A stretch of 64,000 bases of DNA from Paenibacillus sp. JZ16 (GTDB lineage: Bacteria > Bacillota > Bacilli > Paenibacillales > Paenibacillaceae): positions 434,001 to 498,000 of the forward strand of contig NZ_CP017659.1 in assembly GCF_015326965.1 (NCBI RefSeq), in the 5' to 3' direction. A program made the translations under genes and the position numbers. This document shows positions 17,326 to 26,430 of the stretch, piece after piece. The notes under the pieces were generated by a model. That model saw nothing but the letters and a program-made list of their open reading frames with translations. It did no database searches and was not told the origin of the DNA. Positions within the stretch are counted from its first letter, which is position 1. The number at the start of each line of letters is the position of its first letter.

Positions 17326-18858
17326 TCATTCAGGTTCCCTTTCTTCAGAGGAGTCATCTATCGTTTGAAGCATTTGCGGTCGTTTTTTGTTGAAAGCCCA
17401 TGGTTTTTTTAAGAGGGAACTCATCAGATCTTTGAACGTTAATGGCGATAGGGGAGCTAAGTACGGAAGTCCGAAGGATTCGAGAACAGACAGGTATGCG
17501 ACAAGCGTTAATATGCCAATGAAGAATCCGAGCATACCCAGCAAGGCAGACCAGATGAGCACATAGAGTCGAATAATGCTGACCGTCCCGCTAAGCGTCT
17601 GATTCACTAAAGTAAAAGTCGCGACCGCGGTTGTTGCAGAGACAACCAGCATGGTTGGTGACGTAAGACCAGCACGGATGGCAGCATCACCGATGATGAG
17701 ACCGCCTAAAACCGCAATGGTTTGACCGACTGCTTTGGGCAGCCTGATGCCAGCCTCTCTGAAAAGCTCGAACATACCCAGCATCAATAAAATCTCCATG
17801 GGAGAGGAAAGCGGAAGCCCAAATCTGGAAACAGTGACGGTCGCAAGAAGTAGAAAGGGGAGCTGATCGATGTTATAGCTTGTGAGGGCAATCCAAAATC
17901 CCGGTAGCATAATGGCGAGAAAGAGACCCAGCAGCCTGAGAAGCCGTTCAAAGATTACAAAGTAGTAAGGGAAGTAGGAATCTTCAGGCGTTTTTAATAA
18001 TGCCATCAAATTGCATGGTGCAATTAACGCCATTGGCGAACCATCCACAAGAATAACGAAACGTCCTCGAAGCAAACACTCCACTACAAAGTCCGGTCTG
18101 CCTATATAGTCCATCAGCGGAAACAGGGAGAGGGTGGAATCGGAAAGAGCCTCCTCCAGTTGGCCGCTGGTAATGAGTGCATCGACATGGATGCCTTTTA
18201 ATCGCTCTTTAGCCTCGTTGACGACTTCAGGGCGTATGATATCGGAAATATATAGAAGTGAAACCCGGGTCTGGCTGCGATCTCCGATGATCATTTGTTC
18301 ATTATGGAGTGTGGCCGTGCGCAGCCTTTTTCGGACGAGTGCCACGTTCGTGGTGATATCCTCCGTAAAAGCGTCTCTCGCCCCTTTGATGGCCACCTCG
18401 GTATTGGATTCATCAGGCTGTCTATTTGGGCGTGCGGCAATATTGATGGAATAACAGCATTTTTCTGTTGTAAAAAACAGGATCATGTGCCCTTCGAACA
18501 AAAGCTTTACAACGTCGGCATGCTGGTTAATTTCACTCCATTCCATCGATTTATCCAATTCTCTGGCCAGTGCTTCCCACTCATTGAAGTGTTCCAGCTT
18601 TTCTTCCAGATCCGGCAGCACATATTGGGTCATCAGCGTGGGATCAACCATACCTTCGCAGTAGATGAGCAATGCAGGAAACGCACTAACCTTCTTTGCC
18701 GGAAAGGATTGGATGACAACGTCTGCGGAAGAGGCAAACATGGAACGCAGGGTGTTCTCATCCAATGTATCGAGAGCAGGCTTGCGGCGGTCAACTGCAA
18801 ACTGAGCTTGTTTCGATTGTCGACGGAACATTCGATTTCGAGGTCTGTGATGTGTCAT
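17326..18858 (-). CDS. gerA: GerA family spore germination protein (A subunit)
   Basis: The 510-residue protein has the usual two-part design: a hydrophilic amino half (about 1-260) and a membrane half with several helices. It carries family signatures such as the FPLMDYIGRPDFVVECLLRGRF stretch (about 250-275) and SRFGLPLSSPMEILLML. It forms, with GerB and GerC, a receptor channel in the spore inner membrane that senses nutrients and triggers germination. GGGGGCGGG precedes the start, which is 4 bases from the gerB stop. The gene itself looks complete, but the partner gerB is frameshifted, which may silence the receptor. Confidence 0.94.
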   Translation of the reverse strand: MTHHRPRNRMFRRQSKQAQFAVDRRKPALDTLDENTLRSMFASSADVVIQSFPAKKVSAFPALLIYCEGMVDPTLMTQYVLPDLEEKLEHFNEWEALARELDKSMEWSEINQHADVVKLLFEGHMILFFTTEKCCYSINIAARPNRQPDESNTEVAIKGARDAFTEDITTNVALVRKRLRTATLHNEQMIIGDRSQTRVSLLYISDIIRPEVVNEAKERLKGIHVDALITSGQLEEALSDSTLSLFPLMDYIGRPDFVVECLLRGRFVILVDGSPMALIAPCNLMALLKTPEDSYFPYYFVIFERLLRLLGLFLAIMLPGFWIALTSYNIDQLPFLLLATVTVSRFGLPLSSPMEILLMLGMFELFREAGIRLPKAVGQTIAVLGGLIIGDAAIRAGLTSPTMLVVSATTAVATFTLVNQTLSGTVSIIRLYVLIWSALLGMLGFFIGILTLVAYLSVLESFGLPYLAPLSPLTFKDLMSSLLKKPWAFNKKRPQMLQTIDDSSEEREPE

Positions 18859-18861
18859 CGT

Positions 18862-19949
18862 CTACCCGCCCCCTTTGGTTTTAGGTTTAAATGTTACTAG
18901 GATCGCAATGAATAGCGTTAGCCCAGACAGGAAGCCAAGGAATGCAGCAGAGTATTTGCCGAGAACGAATAACTCGATTTGTCGATCGATTACCGGTATT
19001 AAAGAAAAGACAGTCAGTGCGGTACCCAACCCTAACAAATACCAAAGGCGTCGCCTGGATTTTTTAAATGAGATACCATCGGCCATAATAAGCAGGAAAA
19101 GAGAGATGCGGATTAATGTCCCTGATATCCATTGGTATAGAGCCAGAAAATCGACATGGGTTATATATTTCGTAATGGTGACCAGCATCCACTGTTCGTA
19201 GGCAGGGTAGCGGGATTCCATCGCGGGAACAGGACCGAATGTGGCGATCGCTCCCATCAATGGTCCCAGCGTGAGCCCGCCGAGAAGAACCGATAAAATA
19301 ACAATCGAGAGGTAATTCATCTTTCGTTTCATATGATGCTGAAGAAAGATCAGCACAATCATCTCCATGAACCCGCCACCGGCTACGATCATGCTCTTGA
19401 GCATAGGAGTGTAACCTTCAACGAATAGCGGAGTTAACAATGAGTAGTCCTTATATTGAAGATTCGACACAGCTACAAAATGGCCCAGTACCCACACAAC
19501 GGGGAGCAAAATGCCGGATATGATCGCTATCGAGCGAATCCCGTTATTGGCCACATATACGCATAGCAGAATAATGGTCAGCGAGACGACCGTTTTCGGC
19601 GTTTGCGGCAGGTAGGTAACCCGAATCCATGTCACCGTTTCTCTTAATATGACTACGGACATCCAAAAAAGTAGAGTGACATGATGCATATAAATATCCA
19701 GCCGATGATCGGACCAAAACCATCTTTGAACCAGGCGAATATCGATTGTTGCTGTGTTCGCTTCATGATAAAAAACAAAATGTAGACCCAGCCTATATGC
19801 AGGATCATGGTCAGCAGGGTGCCCATCCATGCGTCGCGGCCCGCGTACTGCAGAATAAGCGGAATCAGGATAACATGATTGGTGATACCCAAGGACAACA
19901 GCATGATGAAGTAGACCTCAATCAATGATATCTTTTTGCTAGTGGGCAT
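18862..19949 (-). pseudogene. gerB: gerB germinant-receptor transporter subunit, frameshifted
   Basis: Two overlapping frames together encode one GerB protein (amino-acid permease-like, about ten helices). The first frame (from the ATG at 19949, with GGAG upstream) ends at 19653 in IMSLYFFGCP. The second carries on with LFWMSVVILRETVTWIRVTY to 18862. On the minus strand the break falls in a run of six T (19665-19670). One more T would give YFFWMSVV and a normal protein of about 362 residues. The lesion is therefore a single-base deletion, a base-calling error in a homopolymer, or less likely a programmed slip. GerA and GerC downstream are intact. Confidence 0.85.
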
Positions 19950-19972
19950 TATACTAATCTCCATATGAGGGA

Positions 19973-20002
19973 ATACATGCTAATCGATATAGTGAGTATT
20001 CA
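19973..20002 (-). promoter_or_regulatory. Possible forespore (SigG-type) promoter of the ger operon
   Basis: Reading the minus strand, TGAATA (20002-19997) and CATGTAT (19979-19973) are 17 bases apart and about 24 bases before the gerB start. This approximates the SigF/SigG pattern with GNATA-like -35 and CATNNTA-like -10. The -10 is imperfect, so the call is tentative. Confidence 0.4.
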
Positions 20003-20402
20003 CCATTTGCCGCATTTTATGTATCAGGGGAAGAGTTCGGTCTTCTGTCGAATGGATGTGGTTTTTGCGATTACCCAAGAAATAATCAGGAGAAATCATC
20101 TGGATGCAAGCTACAGAGTCTGCGGAAATCGTGGGGCTGTTGTGCGGAGGCAGAGGAAATGTGCCGGTTAGGGAGGATGTATGGTGGAGATCATGGAGTC
20201 GCGAGTTTCTATTGGTTCATGAATTAGGAGGTTGATCGCATTTAATTAATGCTATTAATTAAATTAGTTAACTACATTAAATGCATACAGCGAATAGTGA
20301 CCGTAAGATTAATTAATGGCATTAACTAACTATATTTAATGTCGTTAATTATCCCTCCTAAATCCCGTAACCACGGGGTGGGGAAGGATATCCATTCCAT
20401 CA
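20003..20402. other. Intergenic region with AT-rich duplicated block
   Basis: About 400 bases with no gene supported; a 68-codon open frame on the plus strand from 19965 has no ribosome site or recognisable domain. The right half contains the two AT-rich copies described at 20241-20352. Confidence 0.5.
20241..20352. repeat. Two related AT-rich blocks (TTAAT/ATTAA motifs)
   Basis: Block one (about 20241-20283) and block two (about 20308-20352) both read ATTAATG, two variable bases, ATTAA, then TTAACTA and ATTxAATG. Each is rich in ATTAAT/TTAATT self-complementary words. They lie between the 3' end of the GxGYxYP gene and the 5' side of the ger operon. They could be operator clusters or a degenerate duplicated element. 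Confidence 0.5.
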
Positions 20403-20403
20403 T

Positions 20404-20441
20404 AAAAAACATCGCAGATCCTGATAATCGGACCTGCGATG
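20404..20441 (-). terminator. Terminator of the GxGYxYP gene
   Basis: CATCGCAG (20410-20417) pairs with CTGCGATG (20434-20441), with further internal pairing. On the minus strand it ends in six T. Confidence 0.85.
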
Positions 20442-20477
20442 CCATTATACGTCTGTCATTTGTTTAACTAAAAATCG

Positions 20478-22532
20478 TCATTTCTTGATTGGCAAGTTGT
20501 AGCTTTCACGGAGCAAGGAGAAATAATGATCCGCGCGAACGACTTTGAAATCTGCCCCGAGCTGTTCGGTCAGCGCCAGCGCATCGGACGGGGTCATGCT
20601 CCATGCGAGCATACCGAGCGAGACGAACAACGGTGATTTACCATCCCAATTCGCTTTGGCTTCATTGAGCACCTGCAATCCGTCTTGAACGGTGCTGATC
20701 CCCCGGATCGTAGACACGGGCAGGCTGTCGCCGATAATTTCAACCCCGTATTTGTCTTCATAACTAATAAATAAACCAGGTACGTTATATTCCTCCTCAT
20801 AAGCTTTTGCTTTAAACGGTGATAACGGCACATTTTCGCTGTCGATTCGGTTCAGTACATAAGGGATTGTCATTCCTGTCTTTTTCATATACTTCTCGGT
20901 TTGCTGCAAAAACTCACGGAAGCTAGCGTCAGGCCATGGACTCGGATAGAAGTAACCGGCACCGGAAGGTCCGGCAATGAGCAAATCGTTCTCTGTTGCC
21001 GTGTTTAGATAGTAATTCAATATGGCAGGGGCACCTTCATAGAGCAATGGGCTTGAAGTCCAGTTTATCGGAACCTTGCCTCTGGCCGGGTCATCCCACA
21101 TGACGCGCATGCGATGCTGGTTATATTGAAAGTTGTCGCCTTCCGTAAAGGTATAGGTCACATAAATTTTGTTCTCAAGGGCCGGCTGTGGAGGTGTTTT
21201 CGCCAGCTTGAACTTCGGCTTGGTTCCTGAGAACACGGTCAGATTGCTGAACCAATCGGCTGCCAGCACATAGACGCCGTAACGGGAGGCTATCTCGACC
21301 GAGCTGAACTCGCCTTCCACATCGTTGCTGAACCAGCCGAGGTATGGGGTGCCCGGCTCCACATCGGACATGATTTTCTCGAAAAGCGCTTTTTGCTCAG
21401 GTACATTGGAATCGAGCCAGAATACCATCGCTTTATTGGCAACGGCGTAATCTCTTAAATAGCCATAGGGCTCCTGCTGCTCTGCAGAAGGCGGACGGAT
21501 ATTCCCCGCCGAAACCTTGTACTGGTTCCACATATCAACTTCTGCGGTCAGTATCTCGGTTCCCGCAGGCGGAGTGAATTCATATACAAAATAACTGCCG
21601 TTATCGGCAAAGCGGTGACCGCCTTGGCCTTCACTGAACTTGGAGTTTTGCCGATCATAGAGATAAGACTCTTCTTCAGGCGTTCCTGCGATGAAGCTCG
21701 CTATCTCTTTGTCGTCAGCCTTGATCGTTATTTCATGTACCGCGGGTCCCCAGCCATCCTGGGTAAAAGCATCATCAAAGCGCAGATAAACGGATGCTTC
21801 TCCCAAGAGGGAGGAGAGGTCGAGGTTATAAGTATCACGGTTGCTCGCATCCCGCACCTGCTGCTTCTCTTCCGCAATCGTCACGAACGATTCAGGCATT
21901 CCGGAAGGAATACGAATCGCTGTATCCGGATCCAGCCCGATCAGCATCTGATGAGTTGTCTGCTCCCACAGATGCTCATATTGCCAGGTGTATGCTTCAA
22001 GTCGATTATCGAATTTACCGCGAAGATCGTCGAGGATCTTCAAGTCGAATGGAGCTTTAGACAATTTGTCGGCCAGCTCAGGGCTGGCAACGACCGCATT
22101 CTTCAAACCTGCGAGCGTGGTGGCGACATTAATCGTATCAGGAACTTCCGGATCATATACAATCATGCCTTTCGCCTCGCTGCGATATGCGGAGAACACG
22201 TCCCAATAGTCTTCATGAAGCGTGTAAGGCACATTGATATCGTTAAGCCAGGTCATTTTCCCTTCTTCCTGGGATTCAATCAAATAGATTCGGGGCTGTT
22301 CCCTGTTTACGATTCCCTGCAAGGTCCCTAACAACAATTTGATGTCACCTGGTGCATCATAAATATCTGCGACGTCCAGATGCTTAGGCTTCTTGAAACT
22401 TGGCAGTTCACGATGATTGGAGCTGTCAGTTTGCGCTGACTGTGGATTCGTTTCCGAAGCATAAGCTGCGCTGGTCGTTAATGAAAAAGCACATAGGATA
22501 GCTAAACAGAGAATCGTGAATCTACGAGCCAT
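20478..22532 (-). CDS. Secreted GxGYxYP-family putative glycoside hydrolase
   Basis: The 684-residue protein has a cleavable signal peptide (MARRFTILCLAILCAFSLTT, cleavage near AYAS). The C-terminal half contains GPSGAGYFYPSPWPD, the sequence that names the GxGYxYP family of putative glycoside hydrolases. The middle region (about 230-340) looks like a beta-rich carbohydrate-binding insert. It is probably exported and acts on an extracellular glycan. It diverges from the GntR-type regulator at 22852 across a shared control region with AT-rich sites, so it likely belongs to the glycan locus on the other side. The catalytic residues of the family are not firmly established. Confidence 0.85.
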   Translation of the reverse strand: MARRFTILCLAILCAFSLTTSAAYASETNPQSAQTDSSNHRELPSFKKPKHLDVADIYDAPGDIKLLLGTLQGIVNREQPRIYLIESQEEGKMTWLNDINVPYTLHEDYWDVFSAYRSEAKGMIVYDPEVPDTINVATTLAGLKNAVVASPELADKLSKAPFDLKILDDLRGKFDNRLEAYTWQYEHLWEQTTHQMLIGLDPDTAIRIPSGMPESFVTIAEEKQQVRDASNRDTYNLDLSSLLGEASVYLRFDDAFTQDGWGPAVHEITIKADDKEIASFIAGTPEEESYLYDRQNSKFSEGQGGHRFADNGSYFVYEFTPPAGTEILTAEVDMWNQYKVSAGNIRPPSAEQQEPYGYLRDYAVANKAMVFWLDSNVPEQKALFEKIMSDVEPGTPYLGWFSNDVEGEFSSVEIASRYGVYVLAADWFSNLTVFSGTKPKFKLAKTPPQPALENKIYVTYTFTEGDNFQYNQHRMRVMWDDPARGKVPINWTSSPLLYEGAPAILNYYLNTATENDLLIAGPSGAGYFYPSPWPDASFREFLQQTEKYMKKTGMTIPYVLNRIDSENVPLSPFKAKAYEEEYNVPGLFISYEDKYGVEIIGDSLPVSTIRGISTVQDGLQVLNEAKANWDGKSPLFVSLGMLAWSMTPSDALALTEQLGADFKVVRADHYFSLLRESYNLPIKK

Positions 22533-22646
22533 GGCGAATTCACTCCTTGTTATGATCTGTGGTCAGAAATCAAAGCGTGTGTTCATCCGCAAACATCGAT
22601 CCTCCTTTTTCGGCCCAATAGCCGGTCAACACTCCGCTTATCAACA

Positions 22647-22665
22647 CATATTTAATATATTCAAG
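22647..22665. promoter_or_regulatory. AT-rich candidate operator before the GxGYxYP gene
   Basis: Read on the minus strand this contains TTGAATATATTAA. The same 13-mer lies at 24074-24086 before the glycoside hydrolase operon, and a related word lies at about 22801-22830 before the GntR gene itself. This distribution suggests the binding site of the adjacent GntR/LacI-type regulator. Confidence 0.5.
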
Positions 22666-22851
22666 TATGGTTTTACAAGTGGTTCGACAAAACTTCCTAT
22701 AATTCTTGAAAATCAGGCAAATTAAACATAGGTATATCAAGAGTTTGTCGTTATAGTCTGGTGATCGACTCATGCTTGTTTATTGCGCTTGTATGTGTAA
22801 GGATATATTATATATTTCAAATATCATGAATGAATTGGTGATGTGATTAGA

Positions 22852-24000
22852 ATGAGTGCAAACGATCGAATTCCGTTGTATCAGCAAATCCAGGACTATA
22901 TAAGGCACGTCATAACAACAGAAAATATGAAGCCTGGGGACCGCATTCCGACAGAGAAGGAGCTGATGGATCAGTTTCATGTCAGTAAAATAACGGTTGC
23001 CAATGCCCTAACCGGATTAGCGAATGAGAAATTAATTGCCCGGGTGCCGGGCAAAGGCAGTTTTGTAGCAGAGGAGGCCGATTTCTTAACTGCGGGCCAG
23101 TCATCAACTGCGAAGCTTAAGGGAAAAGAGGGGAAGCTGGCCACGGGCATCATAGGCGTGATCATGCCCACCATCCATGATTATTTCGCCATCAGGCTCA
23201 TTGAGGGAATCCAAGCTGCGCTGAATGACGAAGGTTATCGCAGCATGATCATGCTGACCGACGGCAAGCTGGAAAAAGAAAAGGATGCCATCAAAGAGCT
23301 GAAGGCTCTCGGAGCCGAAGGCCTGTTGATTTTCCCGGTAGACGAAGAGAACTACAACGAGGAAATACTGGGTATGAAACTATCCGGGTTTCCTTTTGTG
23401 CTGATTGACCGGTATTTGCCAGGGGTCGAGACGCATTATATTGCGGCTGATGGAAGGCGCGGTACGAGGCTCGCCGTTGAACATCTATGGGAGTTAGGAC
23501 ATCGGGACATCGCCATATGCTCGGATTCTCCCCTGCAAACCGTCACGGTTCAGGAGCGGATCGAAGGCTATATTGATGCATTAAAGGACAAGGGCGCATT
23601 AATCAATCCGGCGCATATGATTACGGATTTCAAACCGCTGAGTGTGCTCAAGGATGCCGAAGCTCATCCATTGTACCGATATATCCGAAATCGCATGGTT
23701 ACCGCCTATATCTCGCTAAACGGGAGATTGGGCGTCCAAATCTATCAGATGGCCAAGCAAGCGGGACTTCGCGTGCCGGAAGACGTTTCGATCGTCAGCT
23801 TCGACGATCCGACTTCTATCGTGGAGGAATTCAGCATATTTACCCATGTCAAACAGTTTGAATGGGATATGGGATACCAGGCTGCCGGTAAACTGCTCGA
23901 AGTATTGCGCGGTCATGGAGAAGTGAAGAGCTACAGCAAATTGCTGATTGAGCCGGAGCTGGTCATTCGCCAAACGTCGGGTCATGTTCCACAAACGTAA
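22852..24000 (+). CDS. GntR family regulator with LacI-type ligand domain (AraR-like)
   Basis: The protein (about 382 residues) has a GntR winged helix at residues 1-70 (IPLYQQIQDYIRHVI, DRIPTEKELMDQFHVSKITV, PGKGSFV). A sugar-binding domain of the periplasmic-binding/LacI type follows from about residue 95 (GVIMPTIHDYFAIRLIEGI, LIDRYLPG, VSIVSFDDPT). This AraR-like layout represses sugar-use genes until an inducer binds. GGTGAT lies 10 bases before the ATG at 22852; an in-frame GTG at 22843 is possible. It is divergent from the GxGYxYP gene and upstream of the enzyme-transporter operon. The effector is unknown. Confidence 0.9.
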   Translation: MSANDRIPLYQQIQDYIRHVITTENMKPGDRIPTEKELMDQFHVSKITVANALTGLANEKLIARVPGKGSFVAEEADFLTAGQSSTAKLKGKEGKLATGIIGVIMPTIHDYFAIRLIEGIQAALNDEGYRSMIMLTDGKLEKEKDAIKELKALGAEGLLIFPVDEENYNEEILGMKLSGFPFVLIDRYLPGVETHYIAADGRRGTRLAVEHLWELGHRDIAICSDSPLQTVTVQERIEGYIDALKDKGALINPAHMITDFKPLSVLKDAEAHPLYRYIRNRMVTAYISLNGRLGVQIYQMAKQAGLRVPEDVSIVSFDDPTSIVEEFSIFTHVKQFEWDMGYQAAGKLLEVLRGHGEVKSYSKLLIEPELVIRQTSGHVPQT

Positions 24001-24014
24001 TACTTACGCTAAGG

Positions 24015-24053
24015 AAAAGCCTTTTCCGTTAACTAACGGAGAGGGCTTTTTTT
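24015..24053 (+). terminator. Terminator after the GntR regulator
   Basis: AAAGCC and TCCGTT pair with AACGGA and GGCTTT in one extended stem, followed by a T run. Confidence 0.85.
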
Positions 24054-24069
24054 ATTTCTCACTAAAAAA

Positions 24070-24090
24070 CATATTGAATATATTAATATT
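24070..24090 (+). promoter_or_regulatory. AT-rich candidate operator of the glycan operon
   Basis: CATATTGAATATATTAATAT carries the 13-mer TTGAATATATTAA shared with the site at 22647-22665. It lies about 80 bases before the operon's first gene, in a 40-base run that is almost pure A and T. Confidence 0.5.
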
Positions 24091-24165
24091 ATATATTATA
24101 TTCTAGAAAATGATGGATACCCAAGAAGCAAGAGTGCATCTAACCAGAGCAGGGAGGTTTAGAAC

Positions 24166-26406
24166 GTGCCAAGAGACCGCAGAGAAGAACGAACCGGTTT
24201 TCAGGAATCGGCCCCTTATCATCCCGACTATGATCTTCAGACTGACTTTGTGATGGTCTACGGAATTGATAAAACGATGCCGGAGCGCATTCAGAAATGG
24301 AAGGACAAAGGATATATCGTCCATCTGATGACAGGAGTCGCATGGGGGACATACAACAACTACCTGGACGGGGAGGTTGACGGCTTATCACATTGGGATG
24401 AAGCACAGACCGATCGTCACGGAGAGATGATCCTGCATGGCAAACAACCGGTTATTCCTTACATGGTGCCAACGATTTCCTTTGGGCGCTATCTAGCGGA
24501 TCGAATACGCATTGCGGTTGATGCGGGCGTAGAGGCCATTCATCTGGAGGAGCCCGAATTCTGGGTAAATGGCGGTTATTCGGAAGCATTTAAGCGAGAA
24601 TGGCTGCTGTATTACAAAGAGCCATGGATTCCACCGCACGTTTCCCCAGACGCACAATACCGGGCTTCCAAATTGAAAGCGTATTTATATACACGCGTGC
24701 TGGACCGGTTATGTGCAGAGATGAAGGATTACGCGCTGCATCGTTATGGCCGAGTCCTTCGTTTTTACGTTCCGACTCATTCCCTGATCAATTACACGCA
24801 GTGGCGAATTGTCAGCCCGCAATCCGGGCTCGTTGAGCTTCCGTCCATTGACGGGTACATTGCACAGATCTGGACGGGGACGTCCCGAACGCCGAATGTG
24901 TATGAAGGACTGCGCAAGGAACGGACGTTTGAAACCGCTTACCTTGAATATGGCGTGATGCAGGAGCTGGTCCGCGGAACCGACAGACGCATGTGGTTCT
25001 TGCATGATTCGATTGAAGATAACCCGAACCACACTTGGGCGGATTACAAACAGAACTACTTAAAGACCGTGGTCGCCTCACTGCTGCATCCCGGAGTGGC
25101 CCATTACGAAGTTTCACCCTGGCCGCGAAGAATCTTTAAGGGAACTTATCCATCTGAAGACGGCTCGGGTAAGGAGTCCATCCCGTCTGACTATGCAACG
25201 ACGCTGCTCCAGGTCATGCACACGCTGGGTAACATGGACCAGGAAGTGATCGAATCGGCAGAAGATGAGTTGCAGGTTGGCGTTCTTATTGCCGACTCCG
25301 CGATGTTTCAGCGGATGAAGCCGGATCCGGAAGCGCCCGATGCCGGTAAATACGACGGTACGGACCCTGAAGGATTTCAGGCGGAAGGGGACACCGAGCT
25401 TCTCGATTTTTCCCCTTTCTACGGTCTGTCACTGCCGCTGCTGAAACATGGAATCCCGGTTCGTCCGCTTCAGCTGGATAATGTAAGGCGGTATCCGGGT
25501 TATTTGGCTCCATACCGCGTGCTGGTTCTGAGCTATGAATTTATTAAACCGGAGTATCCGGACATTCATAATGCTCTTGCCCAGTGGGTGCAGGATGGCG
25601 GGGCGTTGATCTATGTTGGCGATGACAGCGATCCATATCACGGTATTCGTTCATGGTGGAACAATGACCGCAAGGATCAACCGTTTGGCTCGAAGTATAA
25701 CTCGCCGCGGGAGCATCTGTTTGAGCAGCTTGGCCTGAAGGGGAAAGCGGAAGGCGTCCATCCGGTAGGAAAAGGCATCGTGTGCTGGTTGGATCAGCAT
25801 CCGGCTGAACTCACCCTATCCAAAGCGGGGGCAGACCGGCTGCGGCAAGCCGTCCAATCCACGCTGGAAGCACATCATGGCGCAGAACGACCGTGGAATT
25901 CCAAACATTATTTCAAGCTCAAGAGAGGCCCTTATCTGATCGCTTCGGTTCTGGAGGAATCGATCTCCGCTGAGCCGTTGAATATCTCGGGCCCGATTGT
26001 GGACTTGTTCGATTCGAAGCTATCCGTTCTGGATCAGGTTACGTTAAGCCCCGGGAAACAGGTGCTGCTCTATGATGTTGAGGCCGGACGTCCTTCGGAC
26101 GGCAAGGTGTCCGTCATTGCCGCTTCCTCCCGAATCGAGGATCTTGTCCAGACGGAATCAGGCTTCCGATTCATCGCGAGAGGGCCGTCCAATCTGCAGG
26201 CAAGCGCGAGATTGTATTGCCCAATGGAGCCGAAATCTGTACAGTACGTTATTCAGGATCAAGCCGTACCTGCTGAATGGGAGTGGGATCCGAAGTCGCA
26301 AACCGTGCTGCTGCAGTATGAACATGGCAGCGTGAACCATGCAGAGATCCAGGTGGATTGGACAGCAAGGAAAGCGAAGTTCATATCTGACTCTGCAGCC
26401 GATTGA
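24166..26406 (+). CDS. Unknown enzyme, GH42-like two-domain layout
   Basis: The 746-residue protein has a GTG start with AGGGAGG 8 bases upstream and no signal peptide. Residues about 1-330 look like a TIM barrel: VDAGVEAIHLEEPEFW carries paired glutamates where retaining glycosidases hold catalytic acids. Residues about 400-560 look like a glutamine-amidotransferase-type domain (YRVLVLSYEFIKP, WVQDGGALIYVGDDSD), as in the GH42 trimerisation domain. A beta-rich C-terminal part follows. It is co-transcribed with a GH38 alpha-mannosidase and an importer, so it likely trims an oligosaccharide inside the cell. I could not place it in a named family. Confidence 0.7.
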   Translation: MPRDRREERTGFQESAPYHPDYDLQTDFVMVYGIDKTMPERIQKWKDKGYIVHLMTGVAWGTYNNYLDGEVDGLSHWDEAQTDRHGEMILHGKQPVIPYMVPTISFGRYLADRIRIAVDAGVEAIHLEEPEFWVNGGYSEAFKREWLLYYKEPWIPPHVSPDAQYRASKLKAYLYTRVLDRLCAEMKDYALHRYGRVLRFYVPTHSLINYTQWRIVSPQSGLVELPSIDGYIAQIWTGTSRTPNVYEGLRKERTFETAYLEYGVMQELVRGTDRRMWFLHDSIEDNPNHTWADYKQNYLKTVVASLLHPGVAHYEVSPWPRRIFKGTYPSEDGSGKESIPSDYATTLLQVMHTLGNMDQEVIESAEDELQVGVLIADSAMFQRMKPDPEAPDAGKYDGTDPEGFQAEGDTELLDFSPFYGLSLPLLKHGIPVRPLQLDNVRRYPGYLAPYRVLVLSYEFIKPEYPDIHNALAQWVQDGGALIYVGDDSDPYHGIRSWWNNDRKDQPFGSKYNSPREHLFEQLGLKGKAEGVHPVGKGIVCWLDQHPAELTLSKAGADRLRQAVQSTLEAHHGAERPWNSKHYFKLKRGPYLIASVLEESISAEPLNISGPIVDLFDSKLSVLDQVTLSPGKQVLLYDVEAGRPSDGKVSVIAASSRIEDLVQTESGFRFIARGPSNLQASARLYCPMEPKSVQYVIQDQAVPAEWEWDPKSQTVLLQYEHGSVNHAEIQVDWTARKAKFISDSAAD

Positions 26407-26430
26407 CGCACTAGAGAGGAGCAAATCATC

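Noticed and set aside
19965..20171. 68-codon plus-strand frame beside gerB
   Set aside because: No ribosome site, no recognisable content, and it covers the likely gerB promoter.
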